DNA of 64,000 bases from Cryptomeria japonica. Taxonomy: Eukaryota; Streptophyta; Pinopsida; Cupressales; Cupressaceae. The notes under the pieces are model-generated. The model was not told the DNA's origin. It made no database searches and saw nothing but the letters and a program-made list of their open reading frames with translations. The number at the start of each line of letters is the position of its first letter. The stretch's first letter is position 1. The stretch covers positions 185,578,115 through 185,642,114 of the forward strand of contig NC_081413.1 in the NCBI RefSeq assembly GCF_030272615.1. The letters are read 5' to 3'. Positions 46,266-57,142 of the stretch are shown here, one piece after another. The position numbers were made by a program, and so were the translations under genes.

Positions 46266-46904
46266 CTATAACTCAATCATTTGCACCATCCAAAGACTAT
46301 CATCCATCCTAGTAACATCAACATACTCAACATCCTCAATCTCCATGCTTGGAGAGTACAAAAAACCTTTAGCCTTCTCAAGGCCTAGAACCAACTCATC
46401 ATTAGTCTCCTCTTCCACTGATACCAATTCAATCTTCTCATGCCACTCCTCTTGGCATATCAACTCTCTATCCAACTTCAAGGCTACATCATTAGCCTCA
46501 TCATCTTCTATCACAAGAGTACCTTGTTGTATAGTACCCTTCTCTTCACTCAAAGGACATAACATAGTCCCAATCACAATATTATCACACTCAAGCCCTC
46601 CAATACTTGACTCCTTGATGTCTTCACCAATATCATTGTCTTCCATCTCCGTTTCAACATCTTGAGCCTCTTCATTACTAATTTCCTCATCTTCTTATTG
46701 TAGCACCTTCATCCTTCTCTCTAAGGAATCAAACCTCATTTTGATGTCATCTCTTTCTATTTTCCATTTCTCTCTTTATTTTTCCCACCCATATTCTTCC
46801 TCTCTTTTCCTCTCATCCTCTTCTTGTTTCCTTTTCTTCTTCCCATTCTGCTAGTATTTTGTCATCACCTTTACCAACTCCCTCTATGTTGGTGTCAACT
46901 CCAT
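46266..46904 (-). pseudogene. Gag-like ORF downstream of a primer-binding site
   Basis: From ATG 46904 one minus-strand frame runs to 46266 with about four stops and no frameshift. The product is very rich in Lys, Arg and Glu (KKKRKQEEDERKREEEYGW), then has a coiled-coil-like segment (RFDSLERRMKVLQ) and an acidic part. Its position just after a PBS-like site suggests the gag start of an LTR retrotransposon. No conserved gag domain is recognised, so function is inferred from position only. Confidence 0.45.
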
Positions 46905-46953
46905 CTTTCCTATTCTTCTTCTCAACCTTCAATAAAATTCAAGGACCTAGTCC

Positions 46954-46970
46954 CTTTCTTTGATACCACT
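46954..46970 (-). other. Primer-binding-site-like sequence
   Basis: Minus-strand TAGTGGTATCAAAGAAAGG, close to TGGTATCAGAGC, lies 50-60 bp upstream of the gag-like ATG and is preceded by a GCATCA that could be an LTR end. Confidence 0.5.
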
Positions 46971-46974
46971 ATGA

Positions 46975-47451
46975 TGCAAAGGCATCATGGGCCCTTCCAC
47001 ACTCACTTGGAAACACTTCATGGTTTCTTCAAAATAGAAGGTTTTTGGATTCACTCTACCTTCACTAGCCTTATTCAATGGCTCTAAACAAGGTTTTTTC
47101 TTCCCAAGGCCTTCCCAACACATTAAATGGCCTTAAAAAAACCCCCACCAACCTAAATCAAGGTTATACACTAACCTTTCATAAGGTTTCTACTCCAAGA
47201 CATTATTTGTCCAAATTAGGCTTATTCCCTACTAGCTCTCCAAATCGTGTAAATGCACATTAACTCAAAACTCTCCCAAAAAAATTAGAAAACTATTTAC
47301 CTTTTTGGATACCATTTCAACCCTCTATAACATATCTCAATACCAGATGTTGTTATTTTGGACCAACTATATGAACCATTACTCTGCTATGCATGAAAGT
47401 AGGTCAATTAAGCCACTTTTACAAAGCAACTCTATCAAAAACTTCACTCAA
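46975..47451. other. Possible LTR remnant, no gene seen
   Basis: AT-rich sequence between the PBS-like site and the next ORF. It could hold a short LTR of the gag-like element, but I find no partner or clear borders. Confidence 0.3.
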
Positions 47452-48290
47452 ATTTCCCAAACCCCAAAATAGTCTTAGTTTAGGTTGCAAATCAACATAT
47501 TTTCAAGTTTTTTTAAGGTTCCATGCCCATTTACCCACTCATAAATTATTTTTTCAACAGGATTATTACCTAGAATACCTATTGTGTTCAAACCCTAAAT
47601 ATTGGCTTTAATTGCATAAGCATAAACTACATATGAGGATATAAAGAAACTTCTAGATGAATTTACAACAAAATCATGAATCGAATCACTGACAAATTGA
47701 GCCCAATTGAAAGACCCCTTATTTCTTTTGATACTTTGAATGTAGGCAAACATCCACTACTGAAGCTGAACACTAAACTCCAAACCTATGATTCTTCTCA
47801 GGAATAAGATAGTGGCATATACCTCTAGATGTAAATCCTTCCTAAGCACAAGCTTTGATAATTTGGCCATTACTCTTCCCTATTTTCTTTTATACCACTC
47901 CTCTCACATGGTTTTCTCACAAGCTAGCCTAGCATCATTAAATTTGGCTTTTTCTTAGCTTCTAGTCATAGGAATGATGGACTTAGGTTTGGGTATTCCT
48001 AGTAATTCTACAATTCTACCTATTTTAAAATTTGCATACACTCTATTGTTCTGGATTAAGTTACACTGACTAAGATCATAGGAACACAAACATTGCTCAA
48101 CTAACTCATGAGCTTCTATGACTACCGAGAATCTATCTACTTCCACAGACCCACTTTTCCCCAAACTCTTCATTTCATCTATAACTACAAGCTCTTTTAT
48201 CCTATCAATTATATCTCCTAAATGACAGTCACCCAAGTGGGCATTAGTGAAATTTTTTCCCTGAGGTAGTATGTGTGTCAACTTCCACTT
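47452..48290 (-). pseudogene. Unassigned single-frame ORF with stops
   Basis: From about 48290 one frame reads through about 275 codons with six or seven stops and no frameshift. It begins with a stretch containing KELVVIDEMKSLGKSGSVEV, then VVIEAHELVEQCLCSYDLSQ. Later come AKLSKLVLRKDLHLEVYATI, a WMFAYIQSIKRNKGSFNWAQ block and SSYVVYAYA. The stops fall at TAA, TAG and TGA codons one C-to-T step from CAA, CAG or CGA. The layout recalls extra ORFs of plant retrotransposons, but I do not recognise the family. Confidence 0.45.
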
Positions 48291-49389
48291 GAATTCACAC
48301 TAGAACTCTATCTTCTTGGCACCTATACTATCTTCTTCTATAGTTCCTAATGAAATTGACAATTACTAATAACCCTACTAGAAAACTTATTTTGGAAAAA
48401 TTGCATCAACTTTTGCAATACTTGAATAGTCATTAAATCAAGAGTTGAGTTCTAGAAACTTACTTGTATTGCTAGTTGAATTGCCTTCTGAAGTGGAATA
48501 AGGAACATGTTGTTGTGTATCATTTTCCTTCATGTATCCTAGCCTATTGCACTTCCTCTCCCATGATTACTTAGCCTCCAATCTAAGTTGACCATTGCAT
48601 TTCATCTTTTGAAAGACACTAAAGAAGTAGTTACAATTCAGCAAAAAGAAAATAATGCAAGTTTACATCATGGGGAAACCTTATACTTAGGGTGGAAAAT
48701 TCAAAAAACATGGTAACCTTAAATGCAAATCATAGTTTAATGTCAGAGTATAACTTTCCTCATAATCATGATGCATGTCTCAACCTTATCGTTACTAACA
48801 TTTGGGGTTCAATTCTTTTTACCATCGCTACACGAGATGTAGAAGGTTTTGGTTTTACTTTACCATTAGTTGTTCGTATTGTAACTTTTCCTGAATTTCC
48901 CTGATATCCACCAAGGATACCTTACCAAAAGCATCCATTTATCCTTATTAAGCCATGGTCTAAGATCATTCCCTTAAATATAGTTTTTTGGTGAATTGAG
49001 ACATTTATGTTACCACCAAAAAGGAATCACTTGAAACACTTTCCAATTCCTTCTGCTCTCCACTGTCCAATGTGATTTCCTTAATCAACTTATATTGAGC
49101 GAGGTGCGGGGTAAATTCTAGTTCTATTATGTTTACCTTTACTTCCCTCATTTACCTATTAACTTTTGAAAGTCCCCATGCTTACCTTTATGTTGCATCT
49201 ATTCCTTGCAGATTGTGGGAGATATTGACTTTTATTCTATTATCGCTTGAAAATTTCATTGTATTGAAAGATGACTTTTTCCATTCCTCTGACCATGAGT
49301 TCAATTCTTAGCATTTGGACCCACCTCTTAGATACTTTTAATATTTTATCCTAAAAAATTTCGTGGATCCCCATTTCTTTATAAATAAA
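48291..49389. other. No supported gene
   Basis: There is a 70-codon plus-strand ORF at 48692-48904 (FTIATRDVEGFGFTLPLVVR) without recognisable family. The rest is AT-rich without repeats I can name. Confidence 0.3.
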
Positions 49390-50341
49390 TGGGAACATAT
49401 GACACAGATATTTTGACGTGGAAACCCTGTAAGGGGAAAAACCACGGTAGGAAAACTTACCCACAATCAGATGATACTACTGCAGATAGTATGTGAATAC
49501 AATATTGGGGTCTGCACATACATAAAGGCCAACCACCTAGATCTCACTGCTCAATCACAAAATTAGGAGTCTCACTGACTACACAGTTGGATGGTTAAAT
49601 CCAATAATCAATGTACAACTTCAATTTAGCATCTTCAATGCCAGATTCAGTACCAGTTTGAGCTCTACGCATGAGGACTAAACACCTTTATGACCTTTAA
49701 CATTCTTTCCTTCAACCTTCAGACGATATCTGCATTTTTCACAGAAGGATCTGCTTGTTTTTTCTCTTCACAATAATCTCAACACATACACACTTCTTCC
49801 AAATAAGATCTTACAATTATTTATACAAAACCTAAGACCTAACCATTAGGTCATCTCCCAAAACATATTATATTTAAATCAATTACAAAATAAGTTTTGG
49901 TGCAATACAATATGTTGGCCTCAATACATTTACACATTATCCAATCAATAAATCATTTTCAAAATGTGTCGTTCTGATCTGGAACATGTTTTCTTATGTT
50001 GGTTCATAACCTGGACCTATCTGCCAGTCAAGGCAAATATGTGAAACCGATTATTCCAATATGAAAAACATCGAATGCAAACATCCAATCCTTGTCTTTA
50101 ACATAACCAAATGATCTCTAGATGATAGCAAGTCATCATCAACTTCTTGATTTGCTGGTGAAACATATATCGGTAACTGTGCATAAGCTAATATCCATAT
50201 TGGGACCACAATGTGCCGGTTCATCAACAAACCAATATAACCAGAGTGCCAAATCAACAATGTAGACCTCCATAAAGATAAGTGTTGACATCAATGAAAA
50301 AACCAATGCAACACATGATGAAGTCATCCATAATACCAATA
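49390..50341 (-). repeat. Copia 3' LTR, truncated
   Basis: It aligns with 36690-37549 and ends ATACCAATA next to a polypurine tract (AATGGGGGAGAT on minus). Hairpin B is lost with the truncated part; hairpin A is present at 49417-49446. Confidence 0.8.
49417..49446 (-). other. LTR hairpin A (truncated copia)
   Basis: Minus-strand sense: CGTGG, five T, CCC, CTTACA loop, GGG, three T, CCACG. With five pairs in the outer stem this is the clearest example. Confidence 0.6.
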
Positions 50342-50587
50342 ATCTCCCCCATTGGCATTTATGGCAACACTAGATGGAAAAACATCTAAGTGCCAAAAAT
50401 AGAATGCCAACAATCTCCCCCTAAATAGATCAACACAAAGTTTTGTACCAAAAACAGAAATAATATAACCAAAACCAAAATATATCTCTCCCCAATATTT
50501 AAAGTACAATGTTTTTCCATAGACATCTCTCCCCCTTTGACATCAAATGCCAAAGCAATTAAAAATCAAAATCAGAACATAAAATAC

Positions 50588-51516
50588 TAAAGAGGGGGAA
50601 ATGGATTGAAAGTTCAAATGATCAAAATGACAATGAAATAAGCATGAAAACACTAAAACATCAAAAGATCATTTCTACCTGATATTTTACCTCTTTCTCA
50701 GATTGAGCCTTCGGTGAAGTTGAATAGCGCCTCTCTTCAACTTGATTGGATGGGATCCTTCTTGATGGATGTGGAATGCTCTCCAAATGCTCAACAAGGT
50801 AAGTGGATTGTTGGATTGGATTTGGATTGAAAGATTAAGGATGGATGGATTTGATAGAGGATTATGAAGAGGATGATAGAAGAAATAGGCAACATGACAA
50901 TGCATGAGAAGTGGATGATTTGTGAGGAGAATAGGCTCCAATTTATAGATTGGAGAAGGCCAATGGAGGGCCAAGATTGATTTGATTATGAAGGGTTGAG
51001 ATTGATTTTAGATAGAAGGAATGGATCAAGGGTGCCTTGGGAAAATAAATAGGAATATAAAATTCCTTGGGAAAAAGGGGGGAGAAATTTCAATTTCAAA
51101 TATGAGGAATTAAAAATTCCAAAATAAGGATGCATTGAGGAATTCAAAGAAATTTGAATTTCTTTGAGAGATTCAAAGTTGATGTGACATGAGTGGGAAT
51201 TAAAAATTGAGGGATAATGATAATCATGATTATGAGAGATTCTAGAAGGATTAATTAGGTTGAGTGGGATTAGAAAAAGTAATTTGTAGGAATCACATGA
51301 CTAGGTTAATTAATTAAAATTAATTAACTAAGTGGGTTTATAAGAAATAATTATTGGAGGGAACCTTAGAAGAATAGGGAAATAATTAATTTATTTGATA
51401 AATTAATTATTGAACAATAGTGATAGGATTAATTAAATTAGATTTAATTGATTCTATGAGGAATAAGGATAACACAATTAAGTCAATTAATTAAATATTA
51501 ATTTTAGGTGTCTACA
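50588..51516 (-). repeat. Solo gypsy LTR inserted in the copia spacer
   Basis: It interrupts the spacer between AAAATAC and CATACAACTAAGTACTCCCC; the related copia has an uninterrupted sequence near 37812-37830. It ends TTTTAGGTGTCTACA, as the other gypsy LTRs do, and is AATTAATT-rich. AATAC and CATAC are a probable diverged target duplication. No internal region remains, as after LTR-LTR recombination. Confidence 0.7.
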
Positions 51517-51599
51517 CATACAACTAAGTACTCCCCCTAAGCAATAGATCTCCTTCATCAAACCAGAAAAAGATTTTTCTATTAGTCCCTGTCGGTTTA

Positions 51600-53054
51600 A
51601 TGTCAATCTACATCATTTAAGTCTCTTCCGGTGGGGTGATTACCCCAAGCTTCTCTCTGAGATATTCAAATGTTTCCTTAGGCAAAGGCTTTGTAAAAAT
51701 ATCTGCAATTTTCTCTTTAGTATTCACATAAACCAATCTCACTTCATTTGCTTTGTTTTAGAGTGAAATGTCAGATTATTTGATATATCTATTGCTTCTG
51801 AGTTATCAAAGTAAATAACTACCAGTTCATTATATTTTACCTTGATATCCTTCAACATTTGCTTGATCCATAATACCTGAGTGCAATTAGTTGCTACTGC
51901 AACATATTCTGCTTTTGTTGTAGATAATGATGTGCAAGTTTGTTTCTTGTTGATCCATGAAACTAATCTTCTACCAAGAAAGAATGCACCACCAATGGTA
52001 CTCTTTATGTCATCCACATCTCCTGCCCAATTTGAATTTGTATATGTACATAACTCAAAATTGTCATCCTTAGGATACCATAAACCAAGATTTGTTGTGC
52101 CTTGCAGGTACTAGAAAATCCTTTTTACTACAGTTTCATGATTTTCTTTAGGATTGCTTTGAAATCTTGAAACAATACATACTGCATTCATTATATTAGG
52201 TCTAGTTTGTGTCAAATACAATAACCCTCCAATCATAGATTTGTACCTTGTCGGATTTATAGGTGCTGAATCATCCTTTGATGTCAATTTATCAGTTGTA
52301 TTCATAGGAGTGCTTACCGGTTTGGAGTTTTCCATTCCAAATTTCTTCAAAAGTTCCTTCAAGTATTTTGTTTGACAAATGAATATACCTTTATCTATTT
52401 GAGAAATCTACAAACCTAGAAAAAATTTCATTTCTCCAATCATACATTTCAAATTCTTCCTTCATCTTATTAGCAAAATCTTTGCATAACTCTTCCTCTC
52501 CTCCAAAAATGATATCATCCACAAATACTTCAATAATCAAAATGTTATCATTGGTAATTTTGTAATACAAATTATTGTTAGCATTACCTTTTGTGTATCC
52601 CAACTTTAAAAGATGTTTATCCAGTCTAGCATACCATGCGTTGGGAGCTTGCTTCAATCCATATAAAGATTTTCTTAATCTGCAAACCATATCATTATCA
52701 TCTATTAATGAAAATCCATCACGCTACTCAATGTAAACTTCTTCTTCAAGATCTCCATTCAAAAATGCACATTTTACATCCATCTGATAAACCTTGTAGT
52801 TCTTGTGAGCTACAAATGCAAGAAATAGTCTTACTACAATTCTGGCTATCGGTGCAAAGGTTTCACTATAATCAATTCCTTCTTTCTGAGAATAACCTTT
52901 ACAAACTAATCTTTCTTTGTTTCTGATTACTTCACCATCTTCATTCAGTATATTTCTAAATAACCATTTAGTTCCAACTACATTTTTGTCTTTAGGTCGG
53001 GGAACTAATGTCCAAGTATTATTCTTTTCAATCTGTTTTAATTCTTCTTCCATT
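51600..53054 (-). pseudogene. Copia RT-RNase H, broken and cut by the gap
   Basis: RT motifs on the minus strand: [56 protein letters not shown] and FVDDIIFGG (near 52510-52530). Then [19 protein letters not shown], and RNase H with AFFLGRRLVSW, STTKAEYVA and YFDNSEAID (Cys to Phe). Frameshifts lie near 52390-52450 and 51740, with stops near 52109 and 52707. It starts beyond the right gap edge. Confidence 0.85.
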
Positions 53055-53554
53055 NNNNNNNNNNNNNNNNNNNNNNNNNNNNNNNNNNNNNNNNNNNNNN
53101 NNNNNNNNNNNNNNNNNNNNNNNNNNNNNNNNNNNNNNNNNNNNNNNNNNNNNNNNNNNNNNNNNNNNNNNNNNNNNNNNNNNNNNNNNNNNNNNNNNNN
53201 NNNNNNNNNNNNNNNNNNNNNNNNNNNNNNNNNNNNNNNNNNNNNNNNNNNNNNNNNNNNNNNNNNNNNNNNNNNNNNNNNNNNNNNNNNNNNNNNNNNN
53301 NNNNNNNNNNNNNNNNNNNNNNNNNNNNNNNNNNNNNNNNNNNNNNNNNNNNNNNNNNNNNNNNNNNNNNNNNNNNNNNNNNNNNNNNNNNNNNNNNNNN
53401 NNNNNNNNNNNNNNNNNNNNNNNNNNNNNNNNNNNNNNNNNNNNNNNNNNNNNNNNNNNNNNNNNNNNNNNNNNNNNNNNNNNNNNNNNNNNNNNNNNNN
53501 NNNNNNNNNNNNNNNNNNNNNNNNNNNNNNNNNNNNNNNNNNNNNNNNNNNNNN
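53055..53554. other. Assembly gap, 500 N
   Basis: Exactly 500 N, like the first gap. Sequence on the two sides is unrelated and in opposite orientation. Confidence 0.99.
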
Positions 53555-55782
53555 AGAAATCTATGAGGTCCAGGGTAAGGTTACCTAAGCATATTGTAGA
53601 AAAATATTCAACTAACATATGCTTCATGGTAAAGAAGGATGAAGCAATTATGGAAGCAGTTAAGCCTCAAAAGATTTGGATTGAGGAAATGGGCTATGAG
53701 GTGGATGCACAAATTCATGATGAGGCAGAGAAACCCTGTGTTACTGCACAACAAAAAATACATGAGGTTGAAACTGAGTTAAACTGGAAGAAGAGAGAGA
53801 AGAAAGAAGGAAAGGCAAGAAAATTTGTTGAGAATGTCTCACAGGACATTAAGGCATTAATTTTTTCCTAGATAAAGGTGGGAAGAGGAAGAATCCAAAA
53901 GTACACATTAAGCCTATTACAATAGAGTCTAAATCTGAGGATGACACACCATTGACATTCAAGAGGGTTGTTAGAAAGAAAACAGAGGAAGCAAAGGTAG
54001 CAGATAAAAATAAACTAATTAGGAAGGTTACATTCAAAATACCGGCACAGAAGAAAGCACCAAAATTAACCACTTCAGCCACATCTGACACTACAAAGAG
54101 GAAGAAGAAGAATGAAACTGATACAACTATTTAATTTGGTAAGGTTCCACCTAAAACTTGTGTAAAATTAGTAGATGAAATCACTAAGAATGGCATGTTA
54201 AAGAATGTACAGTTTTAGTATGATCACTTAGAAGAGGATGAACAAAGAGAGGTAGAGGAAGCAATCTTATTATACTTGGCTATTAATAAGAAAGAGTTAA
54301 TATAAAGTGAAAATCAAATACTGGTAGAATTGTATAATATGTTAGATGCTAGGAGACTGTCAGCTATGCAAGATCTAAGCATATTAAAATTCAAGAGTTA
54401 TTATATGTTTGTGTTACTATTGCCCCAAAAGAAATGGAAAAGACAATTAAGATGGAAGATAGAAAAGTCTAATAGAAAACATAGAATAACCAATCTAATG
54501 CTAGGAAGGGTAAATGAAATAATAAAAGAGACTCAAAAAGTATGGTTTAAATTATTTGGAGAGAATAGAGGATACTTTACTTCACTGGAATCAAAGACAA
54601 ACACTATAGACACCCTGGTTGAAGGAAAAGGGAAAGGGATTATGGGTACTTCACCCTCAATTTTGAAATATATTAAGATAGTGGAAATCCAGCCCCTGGT
54701 AGATACAAATGTACAAACCAATATTGATAAACTGGTTAACATAGAGAGTGAAAAATTTAATGATGTACAGGATACTAATATTTAGGATAACAATCCTCTG
54801 GATACAAATGTACAGGTTGAGGTTACAATTCCTATAGAGGAACCAACAATTACATAAATTGCACCAAGTGGTGAAGCCACCTATGCAAGTGATGAAGTTA
54901 TAAAGGTTAAATAATCAGAGGAGAAGAAATGAGAAAGCGATAGGGAACCGGTATTTGGTCCATCATTGTTGTCAATTGACACCTCATAGGTTGAAAAGAA
55001 AAACATAACAGAGATGAGCCCTACTAAACTCATGATGATGGCAACACAAAAATTGATGAAGGAGGGATCTACAGACAAAGGGATTATTGATCAGTCAATC
55101 ACTGTTCTACACAGACTAGTCTCGGAGTACAAGATTGACAATGAAGCAAGCTCATCTGGAAAGCTTAAGACAATCACTGAGCATATTTCAAAGGATTTTC
55201 AATCCTTATACCAGATTTCAAACCGACAAGCATTGGAGAGGTTCACTTAGGCTAAGAGAGCTACATTTGATCAGGTGATTGAATCTAAGAAGAAAAAGAT
55301 TGATGAGAAGCTGAAACTAATAGAAAATTATTTAAAGCAGTGCACACATATTTATAGGGTATGTTGTAACACTGATATACTTATAGCTAATATGGATAAG
55401 AAGATAAATGAACTTCAGGAGAAAAATGTAAATATAGCTAATTCCTTTGATGGATTGATTTCATTGACTACATCAATTGATGGTCAAATTTTAATTTTGG
55501 AAGCCCAAATTTATGTTCTTGAGAAGGAAAGAGACAAAATTATCAGAAGGGCCAGAAGTTTGAGAGGCTTAGTGAGTCCCCAATTGGATTCACTCAGTGT
55601 ACATAAGAAAGGATATGGTGGGAAAGCCCACACCAATAGAGGTAAATGAGAAAGAGTCATTTGCACATATATTAAGTGGACTTGTATCAATTTTTGGCAC
55701 ATTCAAAATAGGTTGGGATACCTATCTTGAGCTACTAGAGAAGGCTTATCCAAAAATTCTAAAATTGGTTAAGCTCCGGTAA
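53555..55782 (+). pseudogene. Large sense ORF upstream of a polypurine tract, copy A
   Basis: The 5' end is lost in the gap. The reading starts in one frame (RVRLPKHIVEKYSTNICF, MGYEVDA), shifts near 53871, continues to about 55600 and shifts once more to end VNEKESFAHILSGLVSIFGT and a stop at 55780. Content: a Lys-rich middle, then a helical coiled-coil-like C-terminal part (INELQEKNVNIANSFDGL, ILEAQIYVLEKERDKI). About ten stops interrupt it. The start resembles residues about 310-350 of copy B (RIPPQLVEKY, ICFEV, MGYE). Its place before a copia-type polypurine spacer corresponds to env-like or additional ORFs of other plant elements. Function unknown. Confidence 0.6.
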
Positions 55783-55854
55783 GATATTTTGGGATATTCA
55801 TTGTACAGGTTTTTTGGGATCTTCGACATTCTTTTTAGAATTTTTGGTGGCATT

Positions 55855-55976
55855 GATGTCAAAGGGGGAGTGATATAGATGTGAAAAGGAATAGAATGAT
55901 TTGTATACATTAGGGGGAGTTATGGAGATGTGGAGTTATTTTCATTAATGAATATTCAGTTCAGGGGGAGCAGGTA
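55855..55976 (+). other. Copia-type polypurine spacer
   Basis: GGCATTGATGTCAAAGGGGG, then AGATGTGAAAA, TTAGGGGGAG and CAGGGGGAG, closely resembling the spacer before the 3' LTR at 8240-8310. No LTR follows, so the element was truncated or rearranged here. Confidence 0.65.
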
Positions 55977-55995
55977 GGATGAAACTGACAGATGA

Positions 55996-56496
55996 AATCA
56001 AGGTCATACTGCCAACATATGCCAGATTAGAAAAGGTAAGCAACCGAATATCACTAAGTCCAATGGATATTGTTACAATTGCAATAAATATGGTCACACA
56101 TCTAATCAATGTGGGACAAAGTCTGTTAAAAACTATCAGAAGGCAAAATACAAAGGGTTTTGTAAAAAATGCAATAGATATGGACATAGTACTGAGAAGT
56201 GCTGGTCTAAGCAAAAGAATCACATGTGGTCTGCACACCGAGCAAACACTAGAGGTTACCAAACTCACACAGATCCTTATCGATAATATGTAGCAGTACC
56301 ATGGGATTACAATACAAGGATATGGTACAAATGTTGTGGAAGATATGGACATATTAGTGCCAACTATTTTATAAGGTTTGGAATGAACAACCGAAGATCA
56401 TGGAGAAATCATGGTATGGCATGTTTTCATTGTCACAAAGCTGGACATTTAGCTAGAGATTGTAGAGATCAACCTAGAAGAGCACTGAAGAGATAA
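55996..56496 (+). pseudogene. Tandem zinc-knuckle ORF (gag-like), one stop
   Basis: One frame of 166 codons contains four CCHC-type knuckles: CYNCNKYGHTSNQC, CKKCNRYGHSTEKC, a third with two Cys replaced by Tyr (CGRYGHISANY), and CFHCHKAGHLARDC. Basic linkers separate them. A TAA lies near 56287 between knuckles two and three. Multi-knuckle gag-like proteins occur in plant copia elements, where they bind nucleic acid. There is no gag core upstream because the spacer directly precedes it. Both Tyr replacements need only G-to-A changes. Confidence 0.7.
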
Positions 56497-57142
56497 AAGA
56501 AAAAATTTAAGATGATTTAGAAAAAGAAGGAAATCATGTCAGATGAAGAAAGCACCTTACCTACCGAGTTAGGTGCACCTATTCCAAATTAATCAGAAAA
56601 GGTATGAAGGGACTACATTCTCTAAAGGTTAAATCATAATAGTTCCTATTCTATTATGTACAAAATTCAAAATCTGCATAGTTAAGATGCATTAGTAAGT
56701 TTGCAAATCAATCAAAAGTACTTTATAGGAAACTTGTTAATTCGGTGTCTACAGGAAGCCTGTCAAGTCGGTAAATGAAGGAAATTTGGTTACTCAGTTA
56801 AAACAAAAAAAAAAGAGGAGTAAATCGGTTAAAGGTAAACCGAGTGCATTTAATGTTTTGACCTAACCCACAAGGAGCCCGATAAGGTATTTTTGTGTAC
56901 TTAAAGGTATTTTCGTGGTCATTCTCATTCACCAAGTTTTCAAGAGAGAAAAGCAGAGCAAATCAAGGCGATCAAACTTCATTTAGAGCGAATTTCAAGG
57001 TATTTACATCAAATCTCATCACACTGTTAAGCTGGTTTCCGATCTTGTCAAATTGCTATTAACTACCGAGTGTGAAGCATCAGTCATTTGTAAACCGTCA
57101 AACCCTAAGGATAGTTTGCTAAGTCTTTACCTGAAATCTACA
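56497..57142 (+). promoter_or_regulatory. Leader of copy B ORF, possible promoter
   Basis: No ORF. The last 200 bp read like a gene leader (AGAGAGAAAAGCAGAGC near 56943) before the ATG at 57143. This could mean that the downstream ORF is expressed from its own promoter or by splicing. I see no proof. Confidence 0.3.

Larger units (their letters stand above)
49390..53054 (-). mobile_element. Truncated minus-strand Ty1/copia element
   Basis: The 3' LTR, lacking its first 200 bp or so, lies at 49390-50341. Polypurine spacer motifs follow (near 50343, 50409 and 50530), then RNase H and RT. The element runs into the gap, so gag, protease, integrase and 5' LTR are not seen. It is related to the copia at 36497 but clearly diverged, and contains a solo gypsy LTR. 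Confidence 0.85.

Noticed and set aside
53008-53871. ORF spanning the second gap
   Set aside because: It fuses the complement of copia RT to the unrelated copy A ORF through 500 N.
56043-56293. Frame of the 104-codon ORF starting MKLTDEIK
   Set aside because: The overlapping frame contains four zinc knuckles and is the meaningful one.
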